A DNA stretch of 64,000 nt from Paracoccus lutimaris (GTDB taxonomy: Bacteria > Pseudomonadota > Alphaproteobacteria > Rhodobacterales > Rhodobacteraceae): NCBI RefSeq assembly GCF_003337565.1, contig NZ_QPJL01000014.1:1-64000 (forward strand). Direction: 5' to 3'. Shown piece after piece: positions 8,164 to 16,343 of the stretch (within the stretch, counting starts at the first letter, position 1; each line of letters opens with the position of its first letter). A program made the position numbers and the translations under genes. The notes below the pieces were generated by a model, which was not told the origin of the DNA, ran no database searches, and worked only from the letters and a program-made list of their open reading frames with translations.

Positions 8164-9072
8164 ATGTCCGATGCCCCCACGCCCTCGGGCATGATCGAGG
8201 ACCGGCTTGCCCAGCGGTTCGAGGCGCTGACCCCGGCCGAGCGCCTGCTGGCCGGGCACCTGACGCGGCACTATCCGGTGGCGGGGCTTGGCTCGATGCC
8301 GCAGCTTGCGCGCGAGGCCGGGGTCAGCACGCCCACGGTGTTGCGGCTGGTGCAAAAGCTGGGCTTTCGCGGCTATCCCGAGTTCCAGACCCAGTTGCGC
8401 GCCGAGGTCGAGGCGCGGCTGGAATCGCCCTTGTCCAAGCATGCGCGCTGGACCCATGGCGTGCCGCAGACCCATATCCTGAACCGCTTTGCCGATGCGG
8501 TGCTGACCAATCTGTCGGTGACGCTGGGTCGGATCGACCATGCCGAATTCGATGCCTGCGCGGCGATGCTGGCCGATCCGGCGCGGCGCATTTTCGTCAC
8601 CGGCGGACGAATCACCCATGCGCTGGCCGATTATCTGGTCACCCAGCTTGGCATCGTGCGGGCGGGGGTGTCGCTGATGCAGGGGGTCTCGAACGCCTGG
8701 CCGCCGGCGCTGCTGGATCTGCGGCCGGGCGATGTGCTGATCGTCTTTGACATCCGCCGCTATGAAAGCACGATCCTGCAACTGACCGAACTGGCGGTCG
8801 AGCGCGGCGCCGAAATCGTGCTGATCACCGATCCATGGGTCAGCCCCATCGCGGCCCATGCCCGGTTCCGCTTTTCCGCGCAGATCGAGGTGCCCTCGGC
8901 CTGGGACAGTTCGGTGGCGCTGCTGGTGCTGGTGGAGACGCTGCTGGCGGCGGTGCAGGAACGCGACTGGCCCGAGACCGAGGCCCGCATGAAGCGTCTT
9001 GAGGAACTATACGACCGCGCCAGCCTGTTTCGGCGCGGCAAACCGGGCGACGGCCGCCGCCCGGCGGATTAA
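8164..9072 (+). CDS. MurR/RpiR family transcriptional regulator
   Basis: 302 residues with an N-terminal RpiR helix-turn-helix (about residues 5-80; LAREAGVSTPTVLRLVQKLGFRGYPEF split across the recognition helix) and a C-terminal SIS domain (about 125-265; RIFVTGGRITHALADYL and VLIVFDIRRYESTI). SIS domains bind phosphorylated or small polar ligands. Divergent transcription from the catabolic operon, with a shared AT-rich gap, makes it the probable local regulator. I cannot tell repressor from activator by sequence. Confidence 0.9.
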   Translation: MSDAPTPSGMIEDRLAQRFEALTPAERLLAGHLTRHYPVAGLGSMPQLAREAGVSTPTVLRLVQKLGFRGYPEFQTQLRAEVEARLESPLSKHARWTHGVPQTHILNRFADAVLTNLSVTLGRIDHAEFDACAAMLADPARRIFVTGGRITHALADYLVTQLGIVRAGVSLMQGVSNAWPPALLDLRPGDVLIVFDIRRYESTILQLTELAVERGAEIVLITDPWVSPIAAHARFRFSAQIEVPSAWDSSVALLVLVETLLAAVQERDWPETEARMKRLEELYDRASLFRRGKPGDGRRPAD

Positions 9073-9084
9073 CGCGTCCCGCCC

Positions 9085-9720
9085 TTAGTGGCAGCGGGCG
9101 GCATTCGCGCCCACGGCCTTCAGCCCCCAGGCGGTCATCTGCCGCACCAGTTCCTGCCCGGCGGCGTCAAAGGCCGGGATCAGGTCGGCGGTCTTGGTCG
9201 AAGGCGCCTCGGCCGTGGTGGCGAAATGCCCGCGCGAGACCACGGTCGCGTCCTCTTCACGCACCATCTGCGCATCCAAGGTCATCTTGATGACGGCGCC
9301 CTTGCCGACGACCTCGGCGTTGAAGTCGTTGACCTCGCTGAGGATGGCGTAATCGCCTGCGGTGCCCAGCGGCACCCGACCGACATGGGTGAAAACGTCA
9401 TAGACGCCAAAGCCGCGCACCAGCAGCGTTTGCAGCGTCGTCGGCACGGTATCGCCCCAGCGCGCATCGGGCAGGTATTGGGTCTGCAACTCATTGGGGC
9501 GGACCATGATCCGGTCCGTGTCCAGCGTGCCGCGGGTCTTGGGCGGCTCGATCACCAACTCGGCCACGCGGCCCCGGCCGCATTTCAAGGGCGCGTCCGA
9601 GGGCGGGCGCAGTTCAAAGACATCGCGGTCGGGTTCGCCCTCAAGCGCCCTGAGGGCGCCGCAACCGGGCAGGGCCGCGGTCAGGCTCAGGGCAAGAAGG
9701 GCGGCGATGGGAAAACGCAT
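9085..9720 (-). CDS. ABC-type transport auxiliary lipoprotein (PqiC-like)
   Basis: 211-residue lipoprotein with a signal sequence ending in the lipobox LPGC. The body resembles the ABC-type transport auxiliary component family (PqiC/COG3218), which accompanies MCE-protein systems and sits in the outer membrane. I chose the ATG with AAGGAGA five bases upstream, giving a start MRFPIAALL; a start six codons earlier is less likely. It is the last gene of the Mla-like operon, 22 bases after the MCE gene. Confidence 0.8.
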   Translation of the reverse strand: MRFPIAALLALSLTAALPGCGALRALEGEPDRDVFELRPPSDAPLKCGRGRVAELVIEPPKTRGTLDTDRIMVRPNELQTQYLPDARWGDTVPTTLQTLLVRGFGVYDVFTHVGRVPLGTAGDYAILSEVNDFNAEVVGKGAVIKMTLDAQMVREEDATVVSRGHFATTAEAPSTKTADLIPAFDAAGQELVRQMTAWGLKAVGANAARCH

Positions 9721-9742
9721 CTTGGTCTCCTTGGGCATGGGG

Positions 9743-11020
9743 TCAGCGGCGGAATTCAGGGGCTTTCGGCCCCGAGAGGATGCGCGACGGGTTGCGCCGC
9801 AGCGAAGTCACCAGCGCGTCGATATTCTCGGCCACGCTGCGCAGGTCGCCCGCCAGCCGCGAATATTGCGGCAGCCCGTCGCGGGTAAAGGCGACGACAT
9901 GGCTGCGGGCGCCGTCCAGCATGCCTTGCAGGCTGCCAAAGGCGCTGTCGGCGGATTCGGCGGCGCCCCGGATGTTGTCGATGATGCCGGGGATGTCGGT
10001 CACGACGGTGTCGATGGCGTCATTGGCCTTGCCCAGCGTCACCCGCAGATCAGAGGCGACGGGGCCGATCTCTTCGTTGATGATGCGGTCGGCGCCGTCA
10101 AAGGTGCGCGCGGCCGAACCCATCGTCTCCTTGGTGATCTCGATCAGCGGATCAGCATTGTCCAGCGTGGTGCGCAGGCGCGCGGCCAGCGGCGGCAGTT
10201 CCTCGCGCAGCGTGGCGGCGGAGTCATTGAGGTTGCCGGTCAGGGTTTTCAGGTCGCCGGCGATATAGCCGCGCGCCTCGTCCATTGTCGCGGTGGCCGA
10301 GGCCAGTGTGGTATCGGCATTGGTCGCGGTCTCGGTGAATTTGTTCAGCGTGGTTTCCGCGGTCTCCGACAGCGTGCCCAGCTTGTCGCCGAAGGCCTTG
10401 AAATCGCCCGCCGCATCGGCGATCGCCGTGGTCGCGCCGCTGACATCGTCCAGCGCCTTGTCCAGATTGGCGCTGGAATGCTCGACATTGGCGAGGATGT
10501 TGCGCACGCGGGTCTGGTTGTCGTCGCCCAGCAGGACCGTCAGCTGCTCGGCCACGGTATTCAGCCGCGAGATCATCTGCGGCCCCTCGTTGCTGAGCGT
10601 CTCAAGCACCGAGGCATTGCCCACGATCACCGGCGGGCGGCCATCCTCGCGCTTGAGCAGGGGGACGTTCGGCGTCCCCGAGGTGATGGCGACATTGGCC
10701 ACGCCGGTCACGCCCTGAATTTCCAGCGCGGCGGTCGAGTTCTCGCGCACAGGGGTGTCCTCGTTCACCTCGACGCGGACGCGCACGACGCCGTTGTCGT
10801 CATCGGTCAGCACCATGTCGACGACCTTGCCCACGCTCAGGCCGGCAAAGGTCACCTCGGACGAGACGCCAAGCCCCGACACCTCGTTGAAATAGATGTC
10901 GTAATAGGCGAACTGGCGGTCCATCTCGAGCTTGGCGAACCACATCAGGAACGCCAGCAGGCCCAGAAAGCCAAGGATGGTAAAGGCGCCGATCAGGGCG
11001 AAATTGGCCTTGGTTTCCAT
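9743..11020 (-). CDS. MCE/MlaD family lipid-transport protein
   Basis: 425 residues: one N-terminal membrane anchor (about residues 8-27), a single MCE domain (about 38-115; FNEVSGLGVSSEVTF and IQGVTGVANVAI), then a long helical tail with repeated heptad-like stretches to the C-terminus. MlaD proteins form hexameric rings that carry phospholipid between membranes with the MlaE permease and MlaF ATPase encoded just upstream. The long tail is more like PqiB/LetB-side or actinobacterial MCE proteins than the short E. coli MlaD (183 residues). Confidence 0.88.
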   Translation of the reverse strand: METKANFALIGAFTILGFLGLLAFLMWFAKLEMDRQFAYYDIYFNEVSGLGVSSEVTFAGLSVGKVVDMVLTDDDNGVVRVRVEVNEDTPVRENSTAALEIQGVTGVANVAITSGTPNVPLLKREDGRPPVIVGNASVLETLSNEGPQMISRLNTVAEQLTVLLGDDNQTRVRNILANVEHSSANLDKALDDVSGATTAIADAAGDFKAFGDKLGTLSETAETTLNKFTETATNADTTLASATATMDEARGYIAGDLKTLTGNLNDSAATLREELPPLAARLRTTLDNADPLIEITKETMGSAARTFDGADRIINEEIGPVASDLRVTLGKANDAIDTVVTDIPGIIDNIRGAAESADSAFGSLQGMLDGARSHVVAFTRDGLPQYSRLAGDLRSVAENIDALVTSLRRNPSRILSGPKAPEFRR

Positions 11021-11023
11021 ATG

Positions 11024-11803
11024 CTACTCCTTGCCTTCGCGATCCGAGGCGGTCGCGGCACGGGCGCGGGGCCCGTGGAAATATTCATGCACCCAAGGAT
11101 GATCGACCTCGAGCATCTCGGCCATGGTGCCGGTGGTCAAGACGCGCTTTTCGGCCAAGACCGCGATCCGGTCGCAACATGTGTGCAGCGTGTCCAGATC
11201 GTGGGTGACCATGAAAACCGACAGGTTCAGGGAATCGCGCAGCTCAAGGATCAGCCGGTCAAAGGCATCGGCTCCGATCGGGTCCAGCCCGGCGGTCGGC
11301 TCGTCCAGAAAGACAATCTCGGGGTCCAGCGCCAGCGCCCGCGCCAGACCGGCGCGCTTTTTCATCCCCCCCGAAAGGTCCGAAGGGTATTTGTCATTGG
11401 CAATCCACGGCAGCCCCGCCATCGAGACCTTCAGCTCGGCCAGTGCCGAACGCGTCTCGGGCGGCAGGTCGGGGACGGCGCGCAGCGGCACCTCGACATT
11501 TTCGCGCACATTGAGCGAGGAAAACAGCGCCCCGTTCTGAAACAGCACGCCCCAGCGTCGTTCCAGCGCCTCGCGCGCAGGGCCGGCCAGCTTGCTGACA
11601 TCCTGTCCCAGAACCCGCACGGTGCCGGCGACGGGCCGGTTCAGCCCGACGATGGTGCGCAAGAGCACCGATTTCCCGGTGCCCGAGCCGCCGACCACGC
11701 CCAGAATCTCGCCCCGGCGCAGGTCCAGGTCCAGATTTTCATGCACCACATGGCGGCCGAACTGGTTCTTGATGCCGCGTACCTCGATGACGTTTTCGGT
11801 CAT
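11024..11803 (-). CDS. ABC transporter ATP-binding protein (MlaF-like)
   Basis: 259-residue ATPase with Walker A GGSGTGKS, signature LSGGMKKRAGLARAL and Walker B EIVFLDEPTAGLDP, followed by the switch histidine in VTHDL. The LSGGMKKR signature is characteristic of the MlaF/Ttg2A branch. It energises lipid movement through the permease encoded upstream. Its start overlaps the permease stop by 4 bases, and the MCE gene follows after 3 bases. Confidence 0.92.
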   Translation of the reverse strand: MTENVIEVRGIKNQFGRHVVHENLDLDLRRGEILGVVGGSGTGKSVLLRTIVGLNRPVAGTVRVLGQDVSKLAGPAREALERRWGVLFQNGALFSSLNVRENVEVPLRAVPDLPPETRSALAELKVSMAGLPWIANDKYPSDLSGGMKKRAGLARALALDPEIVFLDEPTAGLDPIGADAFDRLILELRDSLNLSVFMVTHDLDTLHTCCDRIAVLAEKRVLTTGTMAEMLEVDHPWVHEYFHGPRARAATASDREGKE

Positions 11804-12894
11804 ATCCCGATCTCCGAGAAAAAGATCGAGAAGAGCGCGTCCGCGACGATGACCGCGAAAATGGCGTTCACGACCGCGGTTGAGGTCTGCGCGCCCAGCG
11901 ATTCCGCATCATTGCCGACCTTCATCCCGGCATGGCAGCCGATGATGCCGATGATCAGCGCGAAGACCGGCGCCTTGCTCAGCCCGACGATGACGTGGTT
12001 GACGTTGGTGTCGGCCAGCAGGCGGTATTTGAACATCGAGGGCGAGATGCCCAGCTCGATCCAGGACATCAGCGCGCCGCCCGCCAGACCGGCGATATCC
12101 GAGATCAGCCCCAGGATCGGCAGCGTGATCACCAGCGCCAGCACGCGCGGCAGGATCAGCACCATGTCCGGGTCCAGACCCAGCGTGCGCATGGCGTCGA
12201 TTTCCTCGTTCATCTTCATCGAGCCGATCGAGGCGGTCAGCGCCGAGGCCGTGCGCCCGGCGACGATGATCGCGGTCAACAGGATCCCCAGCTCGCGCAG
12301 GACGGCGATGGCGATCAGATCGACGACAAAGATCTCGGCCCCGAAGCGCTGGAGTTGCGAGGCGCCCTGAAATGCCAGCACCACCCCGATCAGAAAGGAC
12401 ATCAGCGCCACGATGGGCACGGCGCGCAGCCCGGTTTCCTGACAGTGATAGACCAGCGAGGTAAAGCGGAAATCGCGCGGATGCCGGATCGAGCGCAGGA
12501 TCGCCGACAGGAAGCGGCCCAGATATTCGGCCAGCTCGCGCAGGAAGCTCAGGCTGGAAAAGACCTTTCGCCCGGTATTTTCGCAGATCGCGCGCCAGCC
12601 GGTCGGCTCGGGCGGGATGGTTTCGGGCTGGGGGCGGGCGGCGCGGACCGTGTCCAGAAACCCGGCCTGCGCCGTGCTCAGCCCCTGCAGGGTGACCCCG
12701 TCCCGCTCGCGCCCGGTCAGATAGGCGGCGGCGGCGGTGTCCAGCCGGCCGACGCCCGACAGGTCGATGGTCTTGGCGCTGGCGGCCTCGGCGGGCAGCT
12801 TGTCCAATGTCCAGATGATGAAGTCGCCGCTGAGCCGCAGCGCGCCGTCGGTGACGGTCGCGGTCAGTTCAGGCGGGGCGGGCGGACTGGCCAT
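11800..12894 (-). CDS. MlaE-family permease with fused N-terminal STAS domain
   Basis: 364 residues. Residues about 8-80 look like an MlaB-type STAS domain (GALRLSGDFIIWTLDKLP, TIDLSGVGRLDTAAAAYL). Residues about 110-360 are the MlaE permease (RHPRDFRFTSLVYHCQETG, PIVALMSFLIGVVLAFQGA, LGILLTAIIVAGRTASALTA). In E. coli these are two genes, mlaB and mlaE. It is the first gene of the four-gene operon; a TTGACA-like -35 on the minus strand (12950-12945) lies in the gap before it. No mlaC-like periplasmic carrier is seen nearby. Confidence 0.88.
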   Translation of the reverse strand: MASPPAPPELTATVTDGALRLSGDFIIWTLDKLPAEAASAKTIDLSGVGRLDTAAAAYLTGRERDGVTLQGLSTAQAGFLDTVRAARPQPETIPPEPTGWRAICENTGRKVFSSLSFLRELAEYLGRFLSAILRSIRHPRDFRFTSLVYHCQETGLRAVPIVALMSFLIGVVLAFQGASQLQRFGAEIFVVDLIAIAVLRELGILLTAIIVAGRTASALTASIGSMKMNEEIDAMRTLGLDPDMVLILPRVLALVITLPILGLISDIAGLAGGALMSWIELGISPSMFKYRLLADTNVNHVIVGLSKAPVFALIIGIIGCHAGMKVGNDAESLGAQTSTAVVNAIFAVIVADALFSIFFSEIGI

Positions 12895-12968
12895 GAATAT
12901 CCTGACAATGATTACAGGTGTTTTGTCTGGAGAATGCTCAGACTTGTCAAATACGTTATGTGACCGCC

Positions 12969-13883
12969 CTAGCCGGGCGGGCCGCGCATCAGCCGCACCG
13001 GCTCGGTCCGGGCCAGACGCAGGACATGGGACATATAGGGCTGGTGCAGGTCCTCGGTGCGTAGGGCGGCGTAGAGGCGGCGCAGCACCCCGTTCCGGCC
13101 CAGGGGCAACAGCGCCAGTTCGGAATTGGCCGCCTGTGCGCGCAAGACCCAGTCGGGCATCACCGCCACCCCGCGCCCCGAGGCGATCAGCATCAGCGCG
13201 ATGGCGGTCTGTTCGACCTGCCGGACATGCGCGGGCTCGACCCCGGCCTGGTCCAGAAACTGCGAGAACACGTCCAGCCGCGCCCGCTCCATCGGATAGG
13301 TGATCAGCGTCTCGCCGGCCAGATCGGTGGGCTCGGCATAGCCCTTGGCGGCCAAGGGGTGATTTGCTGCGACCACCATGGTCGGGGCATAGTCGAACAG
13401 CGGCTGAAAGGTGACGCCGGCGATTTCCTCGGGGTCCGAGGAGATCACCATATCGACCTGACCGCGTTGCAGCGCCGGCAGCGCCTTCAGCGCGAGGCTG
13501 GAGCGGATGTCCAGATCGACCTCGGGCCAGGCGCGGCGGAACTGGTCCAGCACCGGCAAAAGCCAGTCATAGCAGTGATGGCATTCCATCGCGACATGCA
13601 GCCGCCCGGCGCGGCCCAGCTCGACGGCGCGGAACTCGGCCTCGGCGGCATCGATCAGCGGCAGCACCTGCGTGGCGGTGCGCAACAGCCGCATTCCCGC
13701 CGCCGACAGTCGCAAGGGCTTGGTCTTGCGCAGGAAAAGCTCGACCCCGGCCTGTTCCTCAAGCGCCTTGATCTGATGGGACAGCGCCGATTGGGTCAGG
13801 TTCAACACCTCGGCGGCGCGCGCCAGCCCGCCCTGATCATGGATGGCGCGCAGGCTGCGCAGATGGCGAAGTTCGAGGTGCAT
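12969..13883 (-). CDS. metR: LysR-family regulator, MetR-like
   Basis: 304 residues with an N-terminal winged helix-turn-helix (residues 1-65; RAAEVLNLTQSALSHQIKAL) and a LysR co-inducer domain. The start MHLELRHLRSLRAI and the segment MECHHCYDWLLPVLDQFR fit MetR, the homocysteine-responsive activator of methionine genes. It is divergent from metF, 89 bases away, which is the classic metR arrangement. The symbol rests on sequence pattern plus this context. Confidence 0.85.
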   Translation of the reverse strand: MHLELRHLRSLRAIHDQGGLARAAEVLNLTQSALSHQIKALEEQAGVELFLRKTKPLRLSAAGMRLLRTATQVLPLIDAAEAEFRAVELGRAGRLHVAMECHHCYDWLLPVLDQFRRAWPEVDLDIRSSLALKALPALQRGQVDMVISSDPEEIAGVTFQPLFDYAPTMVVAANHPLAAKGYAEPTDLAGETLITYPMERARLDVFSQFLDQAGVEPAHVRQVEQTAIALMLIASGRGVAVMPDWVLRAQAANSELALLPLGRNGVLRRLYAALRTEDLHQPYMSHVLRLARTEPVRLMRGPPG

Positions 13884-13903
13884 CTTGAGGGATCCTCATG
13901 ACG

Positions 13904-13914
13904 ATCTTGAAGAT
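13904..13914. promoter_or_regulatory. Palindrome in the metR-metF divergent region
   Basis: ATCTTGAAGAT is a perfect 11-base inverted repeat 21 bases upstream of metR and 59 bases upstream of metF. The following TGAA-N5-TGAA pattern (from 13908) resembles half-sites of MetR boxes, although canonical MetR boxes are TGAA-N5-TTCA. It is a plausible MetR site. Confidence 0.4.
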
Positions 13915-13972
13915 TATGAATTTGTCTCACGTCGCGGGACATGTCACAAGCGGCTCGCGAAAGGACTTAGTC

Positions 13973-14848
13973 ATGACCATTGCCGTTACCACCCCCGCCG
14001 TCAGCTTTGAATTTTTTCCGCCGCGTAACCTGGACCAGTCCTTCCGCCTGTGGGAGACGGCCCGCGCGCTGGCGCCGCTGGGCCCGGATTTCGTCTCGGT
14101 CACCTATGGCGCGGGCGGCACCACGCGCCAGCTGACCCATGAGGCGGTCACCGCGCTGGCCAGCCATTACGGGCTGAACGTCGCCGCACATCTGACCTGC
14201 GTCGATGCCACGCGCGAGGAAACCCTGCAGATCGTCGCCGATTACGCCGCCGCCGGCGTCAATGAGATCGTCGCCCTGCGCGGGGACGCGCCGCAGGGGC
14301 AGGAGCGTTTCACCGCCCATCCCGACGGCTTCGCCAATTCGGTCGAGCTGATCGAGGCCATTGCCGCGCGCGGTGACATGACCATCCGCTGCGGCGCCTA
14401 TCCCGAGCCGCATCCCGATAGCGCCGATACCGCCGCCGATGTGGCCTGGCTGAAACGCAAGGTCGATGCCGGTGCCTCGAGCGCGATCACGCAGTTCTTT
14501 TTCGACCCCGAGACCTATTTCCGGTTCCGCGATTCCTGCGTGGCGGCGGGGATCAATGCGCCGATCCTGCCGGGCATCCTGCCGATCCAAAGCTGGGCCG
14601 GCACCCGCCGTTTCGCCGAGCGCTGCGGCACCGCGGTTCCGCAATGGGCCGAGGACGCCTTTGCCGCCGCCGGCAAGGAGGGCGAGGCGCAGCTGGCGCT
14701 GGATGTCTGCGTCAAGCTGTGCGAGCGGCTGGTCGCCGAGGGCGTGGACCGGCTGCATTTCTATACGCTGAACAAGCCCGAGCTGGTTCTGAAGGTCTGC
14801 GCCGCGCTGGGGATCGCCCCCAAGGGCGACATTTCGCAGGTCGCCTGA
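13973..14848 (+). CDS. metF: Methylenetetrahydrofolate reductase
   Basis: 291-residue flavoprotein of the MetF family, which reduces 5,10-methylene-THF to 5-methyl-THF for methionine synthesis in the cytosol. Family features include SFEFFPPRN at the N-terminus, VTYGAGG, AHLTCV, NEIVALRGD and TQFFFDPETYFRF. I chose the ATG that follows AAGGAC rather than the in-frame ATG 25 codons earlier, which lies in the presumed MetR operator. No methionine synthase gene follows. Confidence 0.93.
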   Translation: MTIAVTTPAVSFEFFPPRNLDQSFRLWETARALAPLGPDFVSVTYGAGGTTRQLTHEAVTALASHYGLNVAAHLTCVDATREETLQIVADYAAAGVNEIVALRGDAPQGQERFTAHPDGFANSVELIEAIAARGDMTIRCGAYPEPHPDSADTAADVAWLKRKVDAGASSAITQFFFDPETYFRFRDSCVAAGINAPILPGILPIQSWAGTRRFAERCGTAVPQWAEDAFAAAGKEGEAQLALDVCVKLCERLVAEGVDRLHFYTLNKPELVLKVCAALGIAPKGDISQVA

Positions 14849-14890
14849 GCGATTGCTGGCTGCGGCAGATCTTGACAAAGACCGGTTCTG

Positions 14891-14913
14891 ACGGCGGCCC
14901 CTTGGGTCGCCGT
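14891..14913 (+). terminator. Weak terminator-like hairpin after metF
   Basis: Six-base arms ACGGCG (14891-14896) and CGCCGT (14908-14913) enclose a GC-rich loop that can extend the stem, followed by TGTTG. It is placed as expected 43 bases after the metF stop, but has no strong T run. Confidence 0.35.
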
Positions 14914-14951
14914 TGTTGCGTTTACGGCGCGCCGGTTCGGGGCAGTGATAT

Positions 14952-15040
14952 CTCACTGCTCACTGCTCACTGCTCACTGCTCACTGCTCACTGCTCACTG
15001 CTCACTGCTCACTGCTCACTGCTCACCGCTCACCGCTCAC
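14952..15040. repeat. Heptanucleotide tandem repeat, about 12.7 copies
   Basis: Ten perfect copies of CTCACTG (14952-15021), two copies of CTCACCG (15022-15035) and a partial CTCAC. It lies between the convergent metF and DUF2235 genes and stops three bases before the stop codon of the latter. The plus strand is open in all frames; the minus strand has TGA in every frame. The purity of the copies suggests recent slipped-strand expansion. Confidence 0.97.
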
Positions 15041-15043
15041 AGG

Positions 15044-16303
15044 CTATTGTCGTCGTCTGGCCCGGCGCTGGTCCGGGTGTTCACTGGCGAGGCGGGATGC
15101 GTCCTGTGACCGGTCATCCTCGGGTGACGGGGCCATGATGATATCGGGGTCCAGCGGATCGGCCTCCGGCGCCGGGGGGGTGTCGGGTCTGTCTGCGGCA
15201 AGTGGCGCAGCCGATGCGGCGGGGGCGGACTCGGCCGGGGTCTTTGCAGGCTTGCCCTTGCGCGGAATGCGCGCTCGGCGGTGCGGACGCTCGGGGGCGG
15301 CATCGGCCAATGCGCCGGCCAGAAGCGCGGGACCGGTATAGGGGCGCGGGACCGAGGGGTGCAGCACCTCGGACGGATCGGCCCCGGCAAGGCGGGGCGC
15401 GCGGGCCAGGAATGCCTTGCCCCAGTTCCGCCATGAGCCGACCGAGGGCGCGGTGGCATCGCGCGGGAAATGCGCGGCCCAGCCCGCCGGCAGCGGCAGG
15501 CCAAAGCTTTCGGCCCGCGACATCATCCAGACCAGCGGGATATTGGCCAGCGGCCGGGCATATTCCAGCCCGGTCAACTGGCCGCCCACATCGGGGTGGC
15601 AACCGCGAAACCACATCTGTTCGACCCGCCCGCCCGAGGTGTCGCTGTCCCACAGAAGTGGCCGAAAGGCCGCGCGGGTCTCGTCCAGCGCCAGCGCCTG
15701 TACGCCATGCTCGACCTCGGCCCCCAGATGGCTGTCGTGAAAGCGAAAGCGCGGCTCGGTCAGCATCCACAATAGCGGCAGCCGCAGCCCCAGCGCCGTC
15801 ACCGTGTCAAAAACCCCGATCATGCGGATCGGCACGCTGGCATGGCACAAGGCCGGGTCCAGCCGCTGCTTGCGGCCATGCTTTCGGCCGCCCATGCGAT
15901 AGAGTTCCCACGCTTTCTGGATATTGGCGCGGCTGGCATGGGCGGGTTTCAGCAGCCCGACATGGCCGATCATCCCCGCCAGCGAGCGCACGCCAAATGC
16001 GCCGCGCGAATAGCCGAAAAAGAACAGCGGATTGCCCGGCCGCCATTCGCGCGCCAGCCACGCATAGGCGGCGCAGATCGCGCGTTCCAGCCCCACACCC
16101 ATGGCAAGCTGGGGCAGCTCGCGCCACGCATCCCATTGCTGGCCGGGTTCATAGTAAAGCCGGACCGGCGCGGGCAATGCCCCATATTCCCCCGAAAGCA
16201 GCGCCCGGATGCGCGCAATCGAAGACCTTCGCCCCTCGGTCAGCGATGCGAAGGTTCCATCCAGCAAAACGGCCTGGCAAATAGGCGGCGGTAGCGATTC
16301 CAT
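15044..16303 (-). CDS. DUF2235 alpha/beta-hydrolase-like protein
   Basis: 419 residues. The N-terminal part shows the DUF2235 pattern: a strand with DGT near residue 15, YYEPG, and the nucleophile elbow GYSRGAFGVRSLAGMI (about residues 95-110), followed by ALDETRAAFRP and WFRGCHPDVGG with likely catalytic Asp/His. DUF2235 includes the Tle1 phospholipase effectors of type VI secretion, but no secretion genes are nearby, so the substrate is open. The C-terminal about 100 residues are low-complexity and rich in Pro, Ala and Arg. The start codon lies inside an 8-base inverted repeat. It follows the ornithine decarboxylase gene after 40 bases. Confidence 0.8.
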   Translation of the reverse strand: MESLPPPICQAVLLDGTFASLTEGRRSSIARIRALLSGEYGALPAPVRLYYEPGQQWDAWRELPQLAMGVGLERAICAAYAWLAREWRPGNPLFFFGYSRGAFGVRSLAGMIGHVGLLKPAHASRANIQKAWELYRMGGRKHGRKQRLDPALCHASVPIRMIGVFDTVTALGLRLPLLWMLTEPRFRFHDSHLGAEVEHGVQALALDETRAAFRPLLWDSDTSGGRVEQMWFRGCHPDVGGQLTGLEYARPLANIPLVWMMSRAESFGLPLPAGWAAHFPRDATAPSVGSWRNWGKAFLARAPRLAGADPSEVLHPSVPRPYTGPALLAGALADAAPERPHRRARIPRKGKPAKTPAESAPAASAAPLAADRPDTPPAPEADPLDPDIIMAPSPEDDRSQDASRLASEHPDQRRARRRQ

Positions 16304-16322
16304 GCCTCACGCTAGCATGGAA
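16298..16322. promoter_or_regulatory. Inverted repeat over the DUF2235 start codon
   Basis: Perfect 8-base arms TTCCATGC (16298-16305) and GCATGGAA (16315-16322) with a 9-base spacer. On the minus strand the ATG start of the DUF2235 gene is inside the distal arm and its weak ribosome-binding site is in the spacer. It could be an operator or an RNA hairpin that limits translation; as a terminator for the upstream gene it lacks a T tract. Confidence 0.45.
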
Positions 16323-16343
16323 TAGCGAACGGTCGATTAATGC

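Noticed and set aside
9494..12370. A plus-strand open frame of about 958 codons opposite the Mla-like operon
   Set aside because: Same reasoning: the minus-strand genes carry clear Walker, MCE and MlaE motifs, and the plus-strand frame has none.
14952..15040. CRISPR array
   Set aside because: The unit is 7 bases with no spacers, so it is a simple tandem repeat.
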